Part shown: positions 51,839 to 61,007 of the stretch, one piece after another
Position numbering within the stretch: the first letter of the stretch is position 1
How the letters are laid out: each line of letters begins with the position of its first letter
NCBI RefSeq assembly: GCF_021228235.1
Contig: NZ_JAJQRG010000008.1
Coordinates: 142,353-206,352, forward strand
DNA: 64,000 nt
Direction: 5' to 3'
Source: Pseudophaeobacter flagellatus
Lineage (GTDB): Bacteria; Pseudomonadota; Alphaproteobacteria; Rhodobacterales; Rhodobacteraceae
Notes under the pieces: model-generated
The model's input: only the letters and a program-made list of their open reading frames with translations
Told to the model about the DNA's origin: nothing
Database searches by the model: none
Made by a program: the position numbers and the translations under genes

Positions 51839-53512
51839 CTAGATCACCCGTGTTGAGGAAGTTCGGATATCTATGGGGGCCCCTGCGAACTCTTTGGCTT
51901 GTTCGCGCAGGACAAATTTCTGAATTTTACCAGTGGATGTGCGCGGGATCGGCATAAACACGAACTGTCCCGGCACCTTGTAGGACGCCAGCTGTTCCTT
52001 GCACCAGGCACGCAAGGTTTCCGCATCCACAGTTTTACCGACGGCCAGTTCCACAAATGCGCAGGGCGTTTCGCCCCATTTTTCATGAGGCATCGCAACC
52101 ACGGCGGCAATCGCAACCGCAGGATGGCGATAAAGCGCTTCTTCCACCTCGATGGATGAAATATTCTCGCCACCGGAAATGATGATGTCCTTGGAGCGAT
52201 CCTTGAGCTGGATATATCCGTCGGGATGCCGCACCCCCAGATCTCCGGAATGGAACCATCCCCCCGTAAAGGCCTCTTGGGTGGCCGTCGGGTTGCGAAA
52301 GTAGCCCTTCATCACGACGTTGCCGCGAAACATTACCTCTCCCATGGTTTTGCCGTCACGCGGCACGGGCAGCATGGTTTCGGGGTCCAGAACGTCGAGA
52401 CCTTCTAGCGGCAGATAGCGCACACCCTGGCGGGATTTCAGTGCGGCTTGTTCATCAGAAGGAAGATTTGACCAATCCTGATGCCAGTCATTCACCACGG
52501 CGGGCCCGTAGGTTTCGGTCAGCCCATAAAGATGCGTCACGTCAAAACCTGCGGTTTTCATATCTGCCAACAGTTTTTCGGGCGGTGGAGCGGCAGCAGT
52601 GAAGAATTGAACCGTCTGGCTGAGCCGGCGCTTTTCAGATTCGGGGGCAGAGATCATCAGGGACATCACGATCGGTGCGCCGCATAGATGGGTGACGCCC
52701 TCGTCCGCCAAGGCGGTCCAGATTGGCTCTGCCCTGACCTGACGCAAACAAACATGGGTTCCGATAATCGCCGACAGGGTCCAGGGGAAACACCAGCCGT
52801 TGCAGTGGAACATAGGCAGGGTCCAGAGATAGACCGCATGTTTCGCCATTGAGGTGGTCAGCGCATTGCCCTGCGCCAGAAGATAGGCTCCGCGATGATG
52901 CGAGACCACGCCCTTGGGGTCGCCGGTGGTGCCGGAGGTGTAGTTGATCGAAATCGCATCCCATTCATCAAGTGGCATGAGCCAGTCAAAATCGGGATCA
53001 CCAGTGGCGAGAAACGCGTCATAGTCCTGCGGATCAGTTTGGGTCTCAGCCTCGGAAAATTCAGGATCGTTGTATTGGATTATCAGCGGCTTCACCGTGG
53101 CCAGTGCCAGCGCCTCTTGCATCAGAGGCATGAATTCGCGGTCCACAATGACAACTTTGGACATGGCGTGGTCCAGCTGGAACGCAATCACTGACGCATC
53201 AAGGCGCGTATTCACCGAGTGCAAAACTCCGCCACACATCGGCACACCGTAGTGGCACTCGAGCATCGCAGGCGTATTGGCCAGCACTGCAGACACCGTA
53301 TCCCCACGCCCGATGGAGTGTTGCGCCAAAGCGGACGCCAGTTGGCGCGACCGTGCGTAGAACTCCGCGTAGTTGCGCCGCAACCTGCCATGCACGATTG
53401 CAGTGTGTTCAGGGAAGACCAGCGCGGCCCGTTCCAGAAATGTCAGCGGCGTCAGCGGCTGATGGTTTGCCGGATTACGGTCCAGATCGGTGTTGTAGGG
53501 GTTCGCACTCAT
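51839..53512 (-). CDS. Acyl-CoA synthetase (AMP-forming; DmdB/AlkK-like)
   Basis: A 557-residue adenylate-forming ligase. ATP motif NYTSGTTGDPKGVVSHHRGA; MFHCNGWCFPW, shared with the AlkK/DmdB-type medium-chain ligases; LYGLTETYGP; GWFHSGDLGVRHPDGY; and the C-terminal catalytic Lys in PRTSTGKIQKF. Last gene of the Lrp-DmdA-like cluster, one base after the hydratase. It would activate the carboxylic acid product of the methyltransferase step, as DmdB activates methylmercaptopropionate; the true substrate is not fixed by sequence. Confidence 0.87.
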   Translation of the reverse strand: MSANPYNTDLDRNPANHQPLTPLTFLERAALVFPEHTAIVHGRLRRNYAEFYARSRQLASALAQHSIGRGDTVSAVLANTPAMLECHYGVPMCGGVLHSVNTRLDASVIAFQLDHAMSKVVIVDREFMPLMQEALALATVKPLIIQYNDPEFSEAETQTDPQDYDAFLATGDPDFDWLMPLDEWDAISINYTSGTTGDPKGVVSHHRGAYLLAQGNALTTSMAKHAVYLWTLPMFHCNGWCFPWTLSAIIGTHVCLRQVRAEPIWTALADEGVTHLCGAPIVMSLMISAPESEKRRLSQTVQFFTAAAPPPEKLLADMKTAGFDVTHLYGLTETYGPAVVNDWHQDWSNLPSDEQAALKSRQGVRYLPLEGLDVLDPETMLPVPRDGKTMGEVMFRGNVVMKGYFRNPTATQEAFTGGWFHSGDLGVRHPDGYIQLKDRSKDIIISGGENISSIEVEEALYRHPAVAIAAVVAMPHEKWGETPCAFVELAVGKTVDAETLRAWCKEQLASYKVPGQFVFMPIPRTSTGKIQKFVLREQAKEFAGAPIDIRTSSTRVI

Positions 53513-53515
53513 GGT

Positions 53516-54316
53516 TCAGGCGTCCTGCCAAAGGGGGGCGCGCTTTTCGATGAAGGCGTTGATACCTTCGCGCGCGTCTTGCGCCAGCATGTTGTCGACC
53601 ATCACACTGGAGGCGTAATCATAGGCGTCAGCCAGCGTCATTTCGCACTGCGCGTAGAAGGCGCGTTTTCCGGTTGCGAGTGTCATGCTGGATTTTGACG
53701 CGATCTTGTGTGCCATCTGCATCGTCGTGTCTTGCAACGCGTCTGGCGCAACGACGCGGTTCACAAGACCGATCTCGGCAGCCCTTTCTGCTGACGTCAT
53801 ATCCCCCGTCAGCAACATCTCCATTGCGTGCTTGTTCGCGACGTTGCGTGACAGGGCCACCATAGGTGTGGAACAGAACAGCCCGATATGTACCCCGGGC
53901 GTGCTGAATGATGCGCTATCCGACGCAATCGCCAGATCGCAGCTTGCGACCAGCTGGCAGCCTGCAGCAGTCGCGACACCGGTGACTTCGGCGATGACAG
54001 GCTTAGGGCAATTCACGATGCCCTGCATGACGCCTGCGCACATGGACATCACTTTGGCAAAGTAGGCTTTGCCGCCGTCTTCACCCTTGCGCCCTGCAGT
54101 CATTTCTTTCAGGTCGTGGCCCGCACAAAACGCAGGGCCTTTGGCCGCGAGAACAATGACCCGCACCTTTTGGTCAGTCCCTGCTTCAGCAAAGGCTGCA
54201 CCCAGTTCCGCCAGCATTGCCTCGGAAAGTGCATTGCGCTGCCTAACATCATTTAGGGTCAGCCGTAGAATTCCGCTCGCGTCCAGATTACGCTGCAGGA
54301 TGTCGGAGGTGGTCAC
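53516..54316 (-). CDS. Enoyl-CoA hydratase/isomerase family protein
   Basis: A 266-residue crotonase-fold enzyme. The oxyanion-hole motifs are AAKGPAFCAGHDLKEM and CPKPVIAEVTGVATAAGCQL; FSTPGVHIGLFCSTP follows. It resembles the ECHDC3/DmdD-like branch more than FadB. It sits three bases before the ligase. One of the two usual catalytic Glu positions is taken by Ala/Gly (VATAAGCQ), so hydratase activity is uncertain; hydrolase or isomerase action is possible. Confidence 0.83.
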   Translation of the reverse strand: MTTSDILQRNLDASGILRLTLNDVRQRNALSEAMLAELGAAFAEAGTDQKVRVIVLAAKGPAFCAGHDLKEMTAGRKGEDGGKAYFAKVMSMCAGVMQGIVNCPKPVIAEVTGVATAAGCQLVASCDLAIASDSASFSTPGVHIGLFCSTPMVALSRNVANKHAMEMLLTGDMTSAERAAEIGLVNRVVAPDALQDTTMQMAHKIASKSSMTLATGKRAFYAQCEMTLADAYDYASSVMVDNMLAQDAREGINAFIEKRAPLWQDA

Positions 54317-54337
54317 GAAGCTAATCCTTCCGGTGTT

Positions 54338-54787
54338 TTAAAGTATATTGATTTCGACACTCTCAGCCAAGGTATTGGCGATAAAGCAGTAGCGGTGCGC
54401 GCGGTCCTGCATTTGGGCCAGTTCTTCAGCACTGACGGAAAACCCGGTGTCAAATCGCACTACAGGGTGCAGGTCGATCCGGGTCACGGACATTTGCCCT
54501 TTGGGGTTCTTGCCCAGATGCGCCTCTGCGTAGTCGTGATAGCTTGCTACTGGCCAGCCCGCTTTGGCCGCCAGCGCCAGAAAGGTCATCATGTGGCAAC
54601 TGGACAGAGCCGAGGCGAGCGCCTGCTCGGGGTTTGTGTTGTCTGGATCTCCGCCCCAATCAGGGGCGGAGTCCACGAGCATGTCATAGCGGTTGTTGTA
54701 CTGAACCGTATGTTCGTTGGAATATGTGCCTGTTTGAAAAACAGGTGCCGCACGCTGCCAATGCAGCTCAATTGCGAGGTCTGACAT
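54338..54787 (-). CDS. OsmC-family peroxiredoxin-like protein
   Basis: A 149-residue OsmC/Ohr-fold protein with both redox cysteines (ALSSCHMMTFL and HRYCFIAN), so thiol-peroxidase action on organic hydroperoxides is likely. ATG 54787 (MSDLAIELHW) follows AAGGG. It lies between the DmdA-like and hydratase genes, which hints at coping with reactive sulfur or peroxide products of the pathway. Confidence 0.85.
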   Translation of the reverse strand: MSDLAIELHWQRAAPVFQTGTYSNEHTVQYNNRYDMLVDSAPDWGGDPDNTNPEQALASALSSCHMMTFLALAAKAGWPVASYHDYAEAHLGKNPKGQMSVTRIDLHPVVRFDTGFSVSAEELAQMQDRAHRYCFIANTLAESVEINIL

Positions 54788-54812
54788 TTGGATTGCCCTT
54801 ACTAAAGACGCC

Positions 54813-55952
54813 TTACGCCGCTGCGATCTGCTTTTTGGGATCATAGAACGGACGTTCACAGATGGTCGCGCGGGCGGGGCCGGAATTGGTCACAACTTCA
54901 ACCTCTGCGCCGATGTTGGCATGCTCGGCGGCAACCATGGCCAACGCGATGTTCTGCTCGAGGCGTGGCGAATAGACGGCGGATGTCACCTTGCCGATCT
55001 CCTCACCGGCGTACTGAACACCCCAGAACGTCGTATTCGGCCCGGTGAGCGGCGCACCGTCGAGGATCAGACCAACCTGCTTGCGGCTCACGCCTTCGTC
55101 CTTGATCCGGCGCAGCGCGGATTTGCCGATGAAGTCAGCCTCCATATCAAGGTTCACCAGCCGGTCAAAGCCAAGCTCGAACGGGTTGGTCCCCATGTCG
55201 GCGTCCGCGTGATAGGACAGCATCCCCCCTTCGATACGGCGGATAGAGGATGTGTGACCGGGCTTCAGGCCAAACTCCAGACCAACCGCCATGATGGTTT
55301 CCCATAGCAGATCGCCCTTGGAGCCGTCGCGCAGGTAGATCTCATACCCCAGCTCGCTCGACCAGCCTGTGCGGGACACCACCAGCGGGATGCCGTTCAG
55401 GTCAACCTCCCGCAGCCAGTAGTAGCGCAGATCCATAATGTCGTCGCCGAACAGCGCCTTCATGATCTCACCTGACATCGGGCCCTGCAGTTGCAGCGGG
55501 GAGACATCAGGTTCGCCAATCGTGACATCAAGGCCAGAATTGATCGCAACCCCTTGTGCCCAAAGCAGAATGTCGCTGTCGGCCAGAGAAATCCAGAAAT
55601 GGTTTTCAGCGAGGCGCAGCAAGATCGGGTCATTCAGGATGCCGCCGTCGGCGTTTGTGATCAGGATGTATTTGCACTGCCCCACGGCCATCTTGGACAG
55701 GTCGCGGCAGGTCAGCAGCTGGGTGAATTGCGCGGCATCCGGGCCGGTGATTTCGACCTGCCGTTCGACGGCAACATCACACAGGATCGCATCGTTCACG
55801 AGGTTCCAGAAGTTCTGCTCCGGATCCCCGAAATCACGTGGGATATACATGTGGTTGTAGACCGAAAACCCTTGGGCGCCCCAACGCACCGTTGCGTCAA
55901 AGTAGGGCGACTTGCGGATCTGTGTGCCGAAACCAAAATCATCTGCGTGCAT
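54813..55952 (-). CDS. DmdA-like THF-dependent methyltransferase (GcvT family)
   Basis: A 379-residue protein of the glycine cleavage T/DmdA superfamily: SVYNHMYIPRDF, VERQVEITGPDAAQFTQLLT, LNDPILLRLAENHFWISLAD, VSPLQLQGPMSGEIM, RIEGGMLSYHADAD and a C-terminal barrel. These stretches align well with marine DMSP demethylases (~365-370 residues), but the DmdA hallmark GWSKQGG reads GWSSELG here. It is thus either a divergent DmdA or a paralogue that demethylates another methylated acid to give methyl-THF. GGGAGGAG precedes the ATG. Downstream genes supply OsmC, a hydratase and a ligase; an Lrp gene is upstream. Confidence 0.75.
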   Translation of the reverse strand: MHADDFGFGTQIRKSPYFDATVRWGAQGFSVYNHMYIPRDFGDPEQNFWNLVNDAILCDVAVERQVEITGPDAAQFTQLLTCRDLSKMAVGQCKYILITNADGGILNDPILLRLAENHFWISLADSDILLWAQGVAINSGLDVTIGEPDVSPLQLQGPMSGEIMKALFGDDIMDLRYYWLREVDLNGIPLVVSRTGWSSELGYEIYLRDGSKGDLLWETIMAVGLEFGLKPGHTSSIRRIEGGMLSYHADADMGTNPFELGFDRLVNLDMEADFIGKSALRRIKDEGVSRKQVGLILDGAPLTGPNTTFWGVQYAGEEIGKVTSAVYSPRLEQNIALAMVAAEHANIGAEVEVVTNSGPARATICERPFYDPKKQIAAA

Positions 55953-56079
55953 TGAAAGCTCCTCCCGTTTTGTCCGTGATCTTCCCGATCACAAACTGTC
56001 AAAGTCTTTCCGAGATATAGTCTGAGAGGTGCAGCGAAAGTGGTCTGAAGTTTTTCAATTCGCAGTCTGGTCAGGCCGT

Positions 56080-56610
56080 TTATTTCCCTCCAACAGGACC
56101 GATTGGACCGGCTTGCCTGTTTTTGACGTTCGCAGCTGCCAGCTTTGCAATGTTGGGCAAACCTGCCTTTACCTGCCGCGTCGCAAAATGGGTCATGTAG
56201 CGGTCTATGCCGAGATCTTCGGCATGGAACTCTTCCATAAGGTCCTGAAACGCGGAGAGCGTGGGGGTAATCACCTTCATGATGTAGTCGACCCCGCCCC
56301 CCGTGGCGATGCAATCAATGATCTCATCCCGCCCGTTGATAAAGGTTTCAAAGCGGTCAAAGTCTATTTTCCGGTGACGGCTCAGCGACACTGTTACAAT
56401 CACTTGGGCGAAATCAGCCAGTTGCCCCAAAGCGATGTCAGCATGATAGCCACGAATATATCCGGCAGCTTTCAACCGCGTCAGCCGCGCCCAGCAGGGC
56501 GTCGCTGAAAGACTGCAAATTTCTGCCAGTCTGGCCTTGCTCAACTGGCCGTGCCTTTGCAGTGCACTCAGAATGCGAATATCTGCGGCATCAAGGGCAA
56601 GTTGTTTCAT
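56080..56610 (-). CDS. Lrp/AsnC-family transcriptional regulator
   Basis: A 176-residue regulator with an N-terminal helix-turn-helix (ILSALQRHGQLSKARLAEIC, SLSATPCWARLTRLKAAGYI) and a C-terminal RAM effector domain (DYIMKVITPTLSAFQDLMEE). A short Pro/Gly tail (GPIGPVGGK) is added. It lies upstream of the DmdA-like gene on the same strand with a 127-base gap and probably regulates that cluster in response to an amino acid-like ligand. Confidence 0.88.
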   Translation of the reverse strand: MKQLALDAADIRILSALQRHGQLSKARLAEICSLSATPCWARLTRLKAAGYIRGYHADIALGQLADFAQVIVTVSLSRHRKIDFDRFETFINGRDEIIDCIATGGGVDYIMKVITPTLSAFQDLMEEFHAEDLGIDRYMTHFATRQVKAGLPNIAKLAAANVKNRQAGPIGPVGGK

Positions 56611-56878
56611 TCAAGTTGTCCCTACGTTGTCAAAAAAGGGCGGAATGTTTCCTTTGCCCGTTTCTAACCTGGGCCGCGTGGGCAAGCGCCTTGCTTTGCG
56701 ACAAGTATAAACGTTTTAACGCCCAGCCGCGCGCGAAAGTTTGAGAAGCTCATCTCAACCGCGATCTCTCTGAGCTCTGCAATCAGATATAGGGCCAATC
56801 CCCGAGGTAATAGTGGCCCTGACGTCACCTTGCAGTGCTGCAGGACCTGAGTTGTAATTCTGAGTATGGTGGGAAAGA

Positions 56879-57607
56879 TCATATGATGGAAAGGGCATAT
56901 GCGCTATCGGCTGGGTTGAAACCGATGATCCGGTAGCCTTCAGCAAAAGCGGTGGTCATCTCACAACGAACACGCTGTCTTTCGGAAATTGCCCGATCAA
57001 GATCATTCGATAGCAGGGCATCAAGATCTTGTGGAATTTTAACGTGCATGGGAGTGCGGTGATCTTCACTCTCAACGTTAATGCCTTCGGCGAGACGTGT
57101 CACCCGTGCTGCATCCAGCGACCAATCAGCCACAATACGATCTGAGGCGATACCGGCGTTGATGCCCTCCATCTGTCCGTAGTAATCAGGCAGATAGACA
57201 TTGGCTGTGGCGCCAAGCCGCGCGATGTTAAGGTTGGCGTTGACGCGGCGCAGGGGGTCGAATGTCCAACGGACCGACGTGATGCCGCGTGCTAGGCACC
57301 AATGGCGTTGATACCATTTGAGACGTGCGCCAAGCCCCAGCCCACGGCTTTCGGGGTGAACGGCAAGCCGATGCGAATGCTGGACCTCCGGATCTTTGGT
57401 CGGAAAACCAAAAAGAAACCCCAGCATCCGTCCTTCGACAAATGCGCCCGCGACCAGTCCGCCTTCGTGTTGGATCGCAAGCATAAGGTCGGAGTTATCC
57501 GCCGGGTCATCCGCGCCCCAAACGGTGCACTGAAACTCTTCTGCGTGTTTGAGCTCGGTCACGCCGTCAAGTTCACGCAGTTCAACGTTGATCCCCAGGG
57601 CAGTCAT
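56879..57607 (-). CDS. GNAT-family N-acyltransferase, partner of the racemase
   Basis: A 242-residue protein with an acyl-CoA-binding GNAT core (FLFGFPTKDPEVQHSHRLAV, PESRGLGLGARLKWYQR as the Q/RxxGxG/A motif) and a long C-terminal part (WSLDAARVTRL). The size and pairing match GNAT enzymes encoded beside N-succinylamino acid racemases, reported to N-succinylate D-amino acids. It overlaps the racemase gene by four bases (ATGA), so coupled expression is likely. Last gene of the RpiR-controlled unit. Confidence 0.82.
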   Translation of the reverse strand: MTALGINVELRELDGVTELKHAEEFQCTVWGADDPADNSDLMLAIQHEGGLVAGAFVEGRMLGFLFGFPTKDPEVQHSHRLAVHPESRGLGLGARLKWYQRHWCLARGITSVRWTFDPLRRVNANLNIARLGATANVYLPDYYGQMEGINAGIASDRIVADWSLDAARVTRLAEGINVESEDHRTPMHVKIPQDLDALLSNDLDRAISERQRVRCEMTTAFAEGYRIIGFNPADSAYALSII

Positions 57608-58752
57608 GGGCGGATCATTTCAGAATGGCCAGTGACCGTTTTCATGTAGTCCCGATCAAGCGTGACCCCAATCCCTGCGCCATTGCCCGGCACCGGCATT
57701 TCGCCATTGGCAGCCTCCAACGGCTCATTCACGATGTCACGTTTGAAATAGCGGCTGGCGCTGGAGGTATCCCCCGGCTTGGTGAAGTTCGCGAGGGTGG
57801 CGAGGTGGATGTTATGCGCACGGCCAATTCCGGCTTCAAGCATGCCGCCACACCATACCGGCGCGCCAAAGGCGGCGCTGACGTCATGGATCGCGCGGGC
57901 GGCCGCGAAACCGCCGACCCGGCCCACCTTGATGTTGATGACCCGCGCCGCCCGCAATTCCAGTGCTTTACGCGCATCGACCGCATTGCGGATGCTTTCA
58001 TCGAGGCAGATCGCCGTTTTTAACGCCGCCTGAACCTGCGCGTGGTCGTGGATATCGTCAAAGGCCAACGGCTGCTCGATATAGTCGAGGTCGAATTCAT
58101 CAAAGCGCCGCAGCAAGGCGAGATCTTCAAGCCCATAATCGGTATTGGCATCCACCGTTAGCTTGATGTCTGGATAGTGCGCGCGCACGGCCTCAAGCAG
58201 GGCTACGTCATGGCCCTTGGCGATCTTCAACTTGGTGCGTTTATAGCCCGCCGCTTGCGCCTCGGCGATGCGCTCCAGCGTGACATCGATGCTGCCGATG
58301 CCGATGCTTACGCCCACGTCCACCGCATTGCGCGTCCCACCAAGTGCGGATTTCAAAGGGATGCCAAGGCTTTTTGACCAAAGGTCCCAAAAGGCCATCT
58401 CGACCACGGCCTTAGCCATACGATTGCCGCGCCAGGGGGCGAGGAGGGGCTCTAATTCATAGGGCGAAGCAAACCGTTTTCCGACGATCTGCGGCAGCAA
58501 GACGTCGCGCAGAAAAGCCATGGCGGCGGGGATCGTTTCCTCAAGATAGTCGGGGATTTCATCCATCACTGCTTCGGCGATGCCTTCGATCCCGTCGCCC
58601 TTGAGCACCAATAGCGGGAAGGTCTTGTCCGTCAATGTCTGATTGGAAATTACGAAAGGGGTGATCAGCGGCAGGCTGACGATATGCAACTCGGCCGCCT
58701 CAATCAGGATGCTGCCGCCTGTAAATGCGGGTGTTTTGTTATGCTGTGTCAT
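57604..58752 (-). CDS. N-acyl(succinyl)amino acid racemase / OSBS-like enolase-superfamily enzyme
   Basis: A 382-residue muconate-lactonizing-subgroup enzyme of the MenC/NSAR family. Catalytic KxK is K174-L-K176 (RTKLKIAKG); metal ligands Asp201 (LTVDANTDY), Glu226 (DYIEQPL) and Asp251 (ICLDESI); opposing Lys275 (INIKVGRVGG). No menaquinone genes are present, and the coupled GNAT plus amino acid importer favour N-succinylamino acid racemase over o-succinylbenzoate synthase. The ribosome site of ATG 58752 is weak. Confidence 0.87.
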   Translation of the reverse strand: MTQHNKTPAFTGGSILIEAAELHIVSLPLITPFVISNQTLTDKTFPLLVLKGDGIEGIAEAVMDEIPDYLEETIPAAMAFLRDVLLPQIVGKRFASPYELEPLLAPWRGNRMAKAVVEMAFWDLWSKSLGIPLKSALGGTRNAVDVGVSIGIGSIDVTLERIAEAQAAGYKRTKLKIAKGHDVALLEAVRAHYPDIKLTVDANTDYGLEDLALLRRFDEFDLDYIEQPLAFDDIHDHAQVQAALKTAICLDESIRNAVDARKALELRAARVINIKVGRVGGFAAARAIHDVSAAFGAPVWCGGMLEAGIGRAHNIHLATLANFTKPGDTSSASRYFKRDIVNEPLEAANGEMPVPGNGAGIGVTLDRDYMKTVTGHSEMIRP

Positions 58753-58781
58753 GGGAACTCGTTTGGCAAAAGGGCAGGACG

Positions 58782-59540
58782 TTATTTCACGGTTGCGATG
58801 AAACGCTGAAAGACTTCGGTTTGAGGGTTGGTGAACATCTGCTCAGGCGCGCCGCGCTCGGCAATGCGGCCTTGATGCAGGAACACGACTTCGGATGAGA
58901 CGTCGCGCGCGAAGGCCATCTCATGGGTGACGACGATCATTGTGCGGCCTTCGGCGGCGAGCGATTGCATGACTTTCAGCACCTCGCCAACCAGTTCGGG
59001 GTCAAGCGCGCTGGTCGGCTCATCAAACAGGATCGCATCCGGCTCCATCGCCAGCGCACGGGCAATCGCCACACGCTGCTGCTGACCGCCGGAAAGCTGT
59101 GAGGGATACATATCCATTCTGTCCTTCAGGCCGACCCGCTCCAGTAGCGCTTCGGCGGCGGCGCGGGCGGCAGCTTTTGGGGTGCCTTTGACCTGCACCG
59201 GGCCTTCCATCACGTTTTCCAATGCGGTGCGATGGCTCCAAAGATTGAACTGCTGGAACACCATGCCCAGGCGGCTCCGCACGGTTTCGATATGCCGCGC
59301 GTTCAGGGGCTTGCCGTCGCGCACTTGGATTTCCTCCCCATGGATGGTGACCTTGCCCGAGGTTGGCGTCTCAAGGAAATTCAGGCAACGCAGAAAGGTG
59401 CTTTTGCCTGAGCCGGATGAGCCGAGGATCGAGATCACATCGCCTTGACGCGCCTCAAGCGAGATACCCTTGAGCACCTCCACCGCGCCAAAGGATTTAT
59501 GAATGTCCTCGGCTTTCAGGATAATTTCGGCCTCGCTCAT
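58782..59540 (-). CDS. Amino acid ABC transporter ATP-binding protein (importer B)
   Basis: A 252-residue GlnQ/HisP-type ATPase: Walker [13 protein letters not shown]-loop VFQQFNLWSHRT, signature [15 protein letters not shown], Walker B ILFDEPTSALD, switch His MIVVTHEMAFA. It overlaps the upstream permease by four bases and lies 29 bases before the racemase gene. Confidence 0.92.
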   Translation of the reverse strand: MSEAEIILKAEDIHKSFGAVEVLKGISLEARQGDVISILGSSGSGKSTFLRCLNFLETPTSGKVTIHGEEIQVRDGKPLNARHIETVRSRLGMVFQQFNLWSHRTALENVMEGPVQVKGTPKAAARAAAEALLERVGLKDRMDMYPSQLSGGQQQRVAIARALAMEPDAILFDEPTSALDPELVGEVLKVMQSLAAEGRTMIVVTHEMAFARDVSSEVVFLHQGRIAERGAPEQMFTNPQTEVFQRFIATVK

Positions 59541-60271
59541 GGCTGTGGTCCTTCCGGGGGAGAGAGTATGGAGCGGCCCTCGCTGCGTGGGCCGATATGG
59601 CGGCTCAGACGCGCCTCACCCTGCCGCCAAAGCAGGACAAAGATCGCGGTGATGCAGAGGTAGATCAGGGCGGCCCAGAGATAGATCGAGAAGTCGAAAC
59701 TGCGCGAGAAGATCTGCCGGGTGCGGCCCATGATGTCGAAGACGGTGACAACGCTGGCCAGCGCACTGGCCTTCATCAGCAAAATGATCTCATTGCCAAG
59801 TGCGGGCCATGCGATCCGGTAGGCATGGGGGAAGATCACCCGGCGCAGAATTTGCAGGCGCGTCATGCCGATTGCCTTGGCGGCTTCGACCTCGCCGCGT
59901 GCCACGCCCAAGATGCCGCCGCGCAGGATTTCCGTCTGGTAGGCCGTGGAGTTCAACGCAAATGCCAGCAGCGCGCAGTTGAACGGATCGCGGAAAAATC
60001 CCCAAAGCCCCCAGTCCTGCAAGAAGGGGCGAAATTGACCAGAGCCATAGTAGATAAGGAACAATTGCCCCAGAATGGGGGTGCCGCGCATGAAAGAGAT
60101 ATAGAGCCGCAAAGGGGCCTGCGCGACAGGTGTCGCATTGGCGCGGATCAAAGCGAGCCCGGGCGAGAACAGGGCCGCGATCAGCGCACCCAGAAATGTC
60201 AGCTTGATGGTCATCAAGGTGCCATCGAGCAGGCGCGGCCAATATTGTATGGCGATGTCGATCGGGTTCAT
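59537..60271 (-). CDS. Amino acid ABC transporter permease (importer B, HisM-like)
   Basis: A 244-residue permease with about five helices; RLYISFMRGTPILGQLFLIY and the EAA motif EVEAAKAIGMTRLQILRRVI. The HisM/ArtM-type sequence and pairing with the next permease indicate a basic or polar amino acid importer. Confidence 0.9.
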   Translation of the reverse strand: MNPIDIAIQYWPRLLDGTLMTIKLTFLGALIAALFSPGLALIRANATPVAQAPLRLYISFMRGTPILGQLFLIYYGSGQFRPFLQDWGLWGFFRDPFNCALLAFALNSTAYQTEILRGGILGVARGEVEAAKAIGMTRLQILRRVIFPHAYRIAWPALGNEIILLMKASALASVVTVFDIMGRTRQIFSRSFDFSIYLWAALIYLCITAIFVLLWRQGEARLSRHIGPRSEGRSILSPPEGPQP

Positions 60272-60272
60272 C

Positions 60273-60980
60273 TCAGACTCTCCGAATGCCGCGATTGGCG
60301 CGGCGTTCCATATAGGCCAGAACCACTTCTGACAGGAGACAGAGCGCCCAGTAGATCAGACAGGCCAGCAGGTAGAAGGTGAAGGGCTGTTTGGTTACAC
60401 CCACTGCGACCTTGGTCATGCGCATCAGGTCATCCAGCGCGATGATTGATACCAGCGCCGTGTCTTTGAGCATATTGATCCAAAGATTGCCAAGGCCGGG
60501 CAGGGCAAAGCGCCAGACTTGCGGCAGGCGGATGCGAAAGAAGATTTTGCGCGGTGACATACCGATTGCACGGCCCGCTTCCATCTGCCCTTCGTCGAGC
60601 GATTGGAACGCCCCGCGTAGCACTTCGCCCGCAAAGGCACCAAACACCATGGCTAGCGCTGTTACTCCGGCGGCAAAGGGGCTGAACTCAATATTGGTCC
60701 CGCCGGGATTCCACCAAGCGGCGAGTTTGTTCAGTAAAAGCCCGACGCCGTTGTAGACCACAAAGAGCGTCAAGATCTCGGGAAGACCACGCATGATCGT
60801 TGTGTAGCCATAACCGACAGCTCTTAGTCCCGCGTGGCGCGACATAGAGGCAAAAGCCGCCACAAAGCCGATCAGCAGACCCATGGGCAGGGTCACAACG
60901 GCCAGTTGCATCGTGATCGCCAAACCCGCGAGGATTTCATCCCCCCAGCCGGCATCGCCGTAAGAGAGCAACTCAAACAT
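60273..60980 (-). CDS. Amino acid ABC transporter permease (importer B, HisQ-like)
   Basis: A 235-residue permease; TTIMRGLPEILTLFVVYNGVG and the EAA motif QMEAGRAIGMSPRKIFFRIR. It begins 27 bases after the binding-protein gene and ends one base before the second permease. Confidence 0.9.
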   Translation of the reverse strand: MFELLSYGDAGWGDEILAGLAITMQLAVVTLPMGLLIGFVAAFASMSRHAGLRAVGYGYTTIMRGLPEILTLFVVYNGVGLLLNKLAAWWNPGGTNIEFSPFAAGVTALAMVFGAFAGEVLRGAFQSLDEGQMEAGRAIGMSPRKIFFRIRLPQVWRFALPGLGNLWINMLKDTALVSIIALDDLMRMTKVAVGVTKQPFTFYLLACLIYWALCLLSEVVLAYMERRANRGIRRV

Positions 60981-61007
60981 GCATGGTCTCCGATTGGGGG
61001 GCGATCA

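Noticed and set aside
54813..55952. Calling this gene dmdA outright
   Set aside because: The family is right, but the GWSKQGG hallmark is changed and many GcvT-like paralogues exist in this group, so only DmdA-like is justified.
57604..58752. o-Succinylbenzoate synthase of menaquinone synthesis (menC)
   Set aside because: No other men genes; the GNAT partner and amino acid importer favour N-acylamino acid racemase. The enzyme may still be promiscuous.
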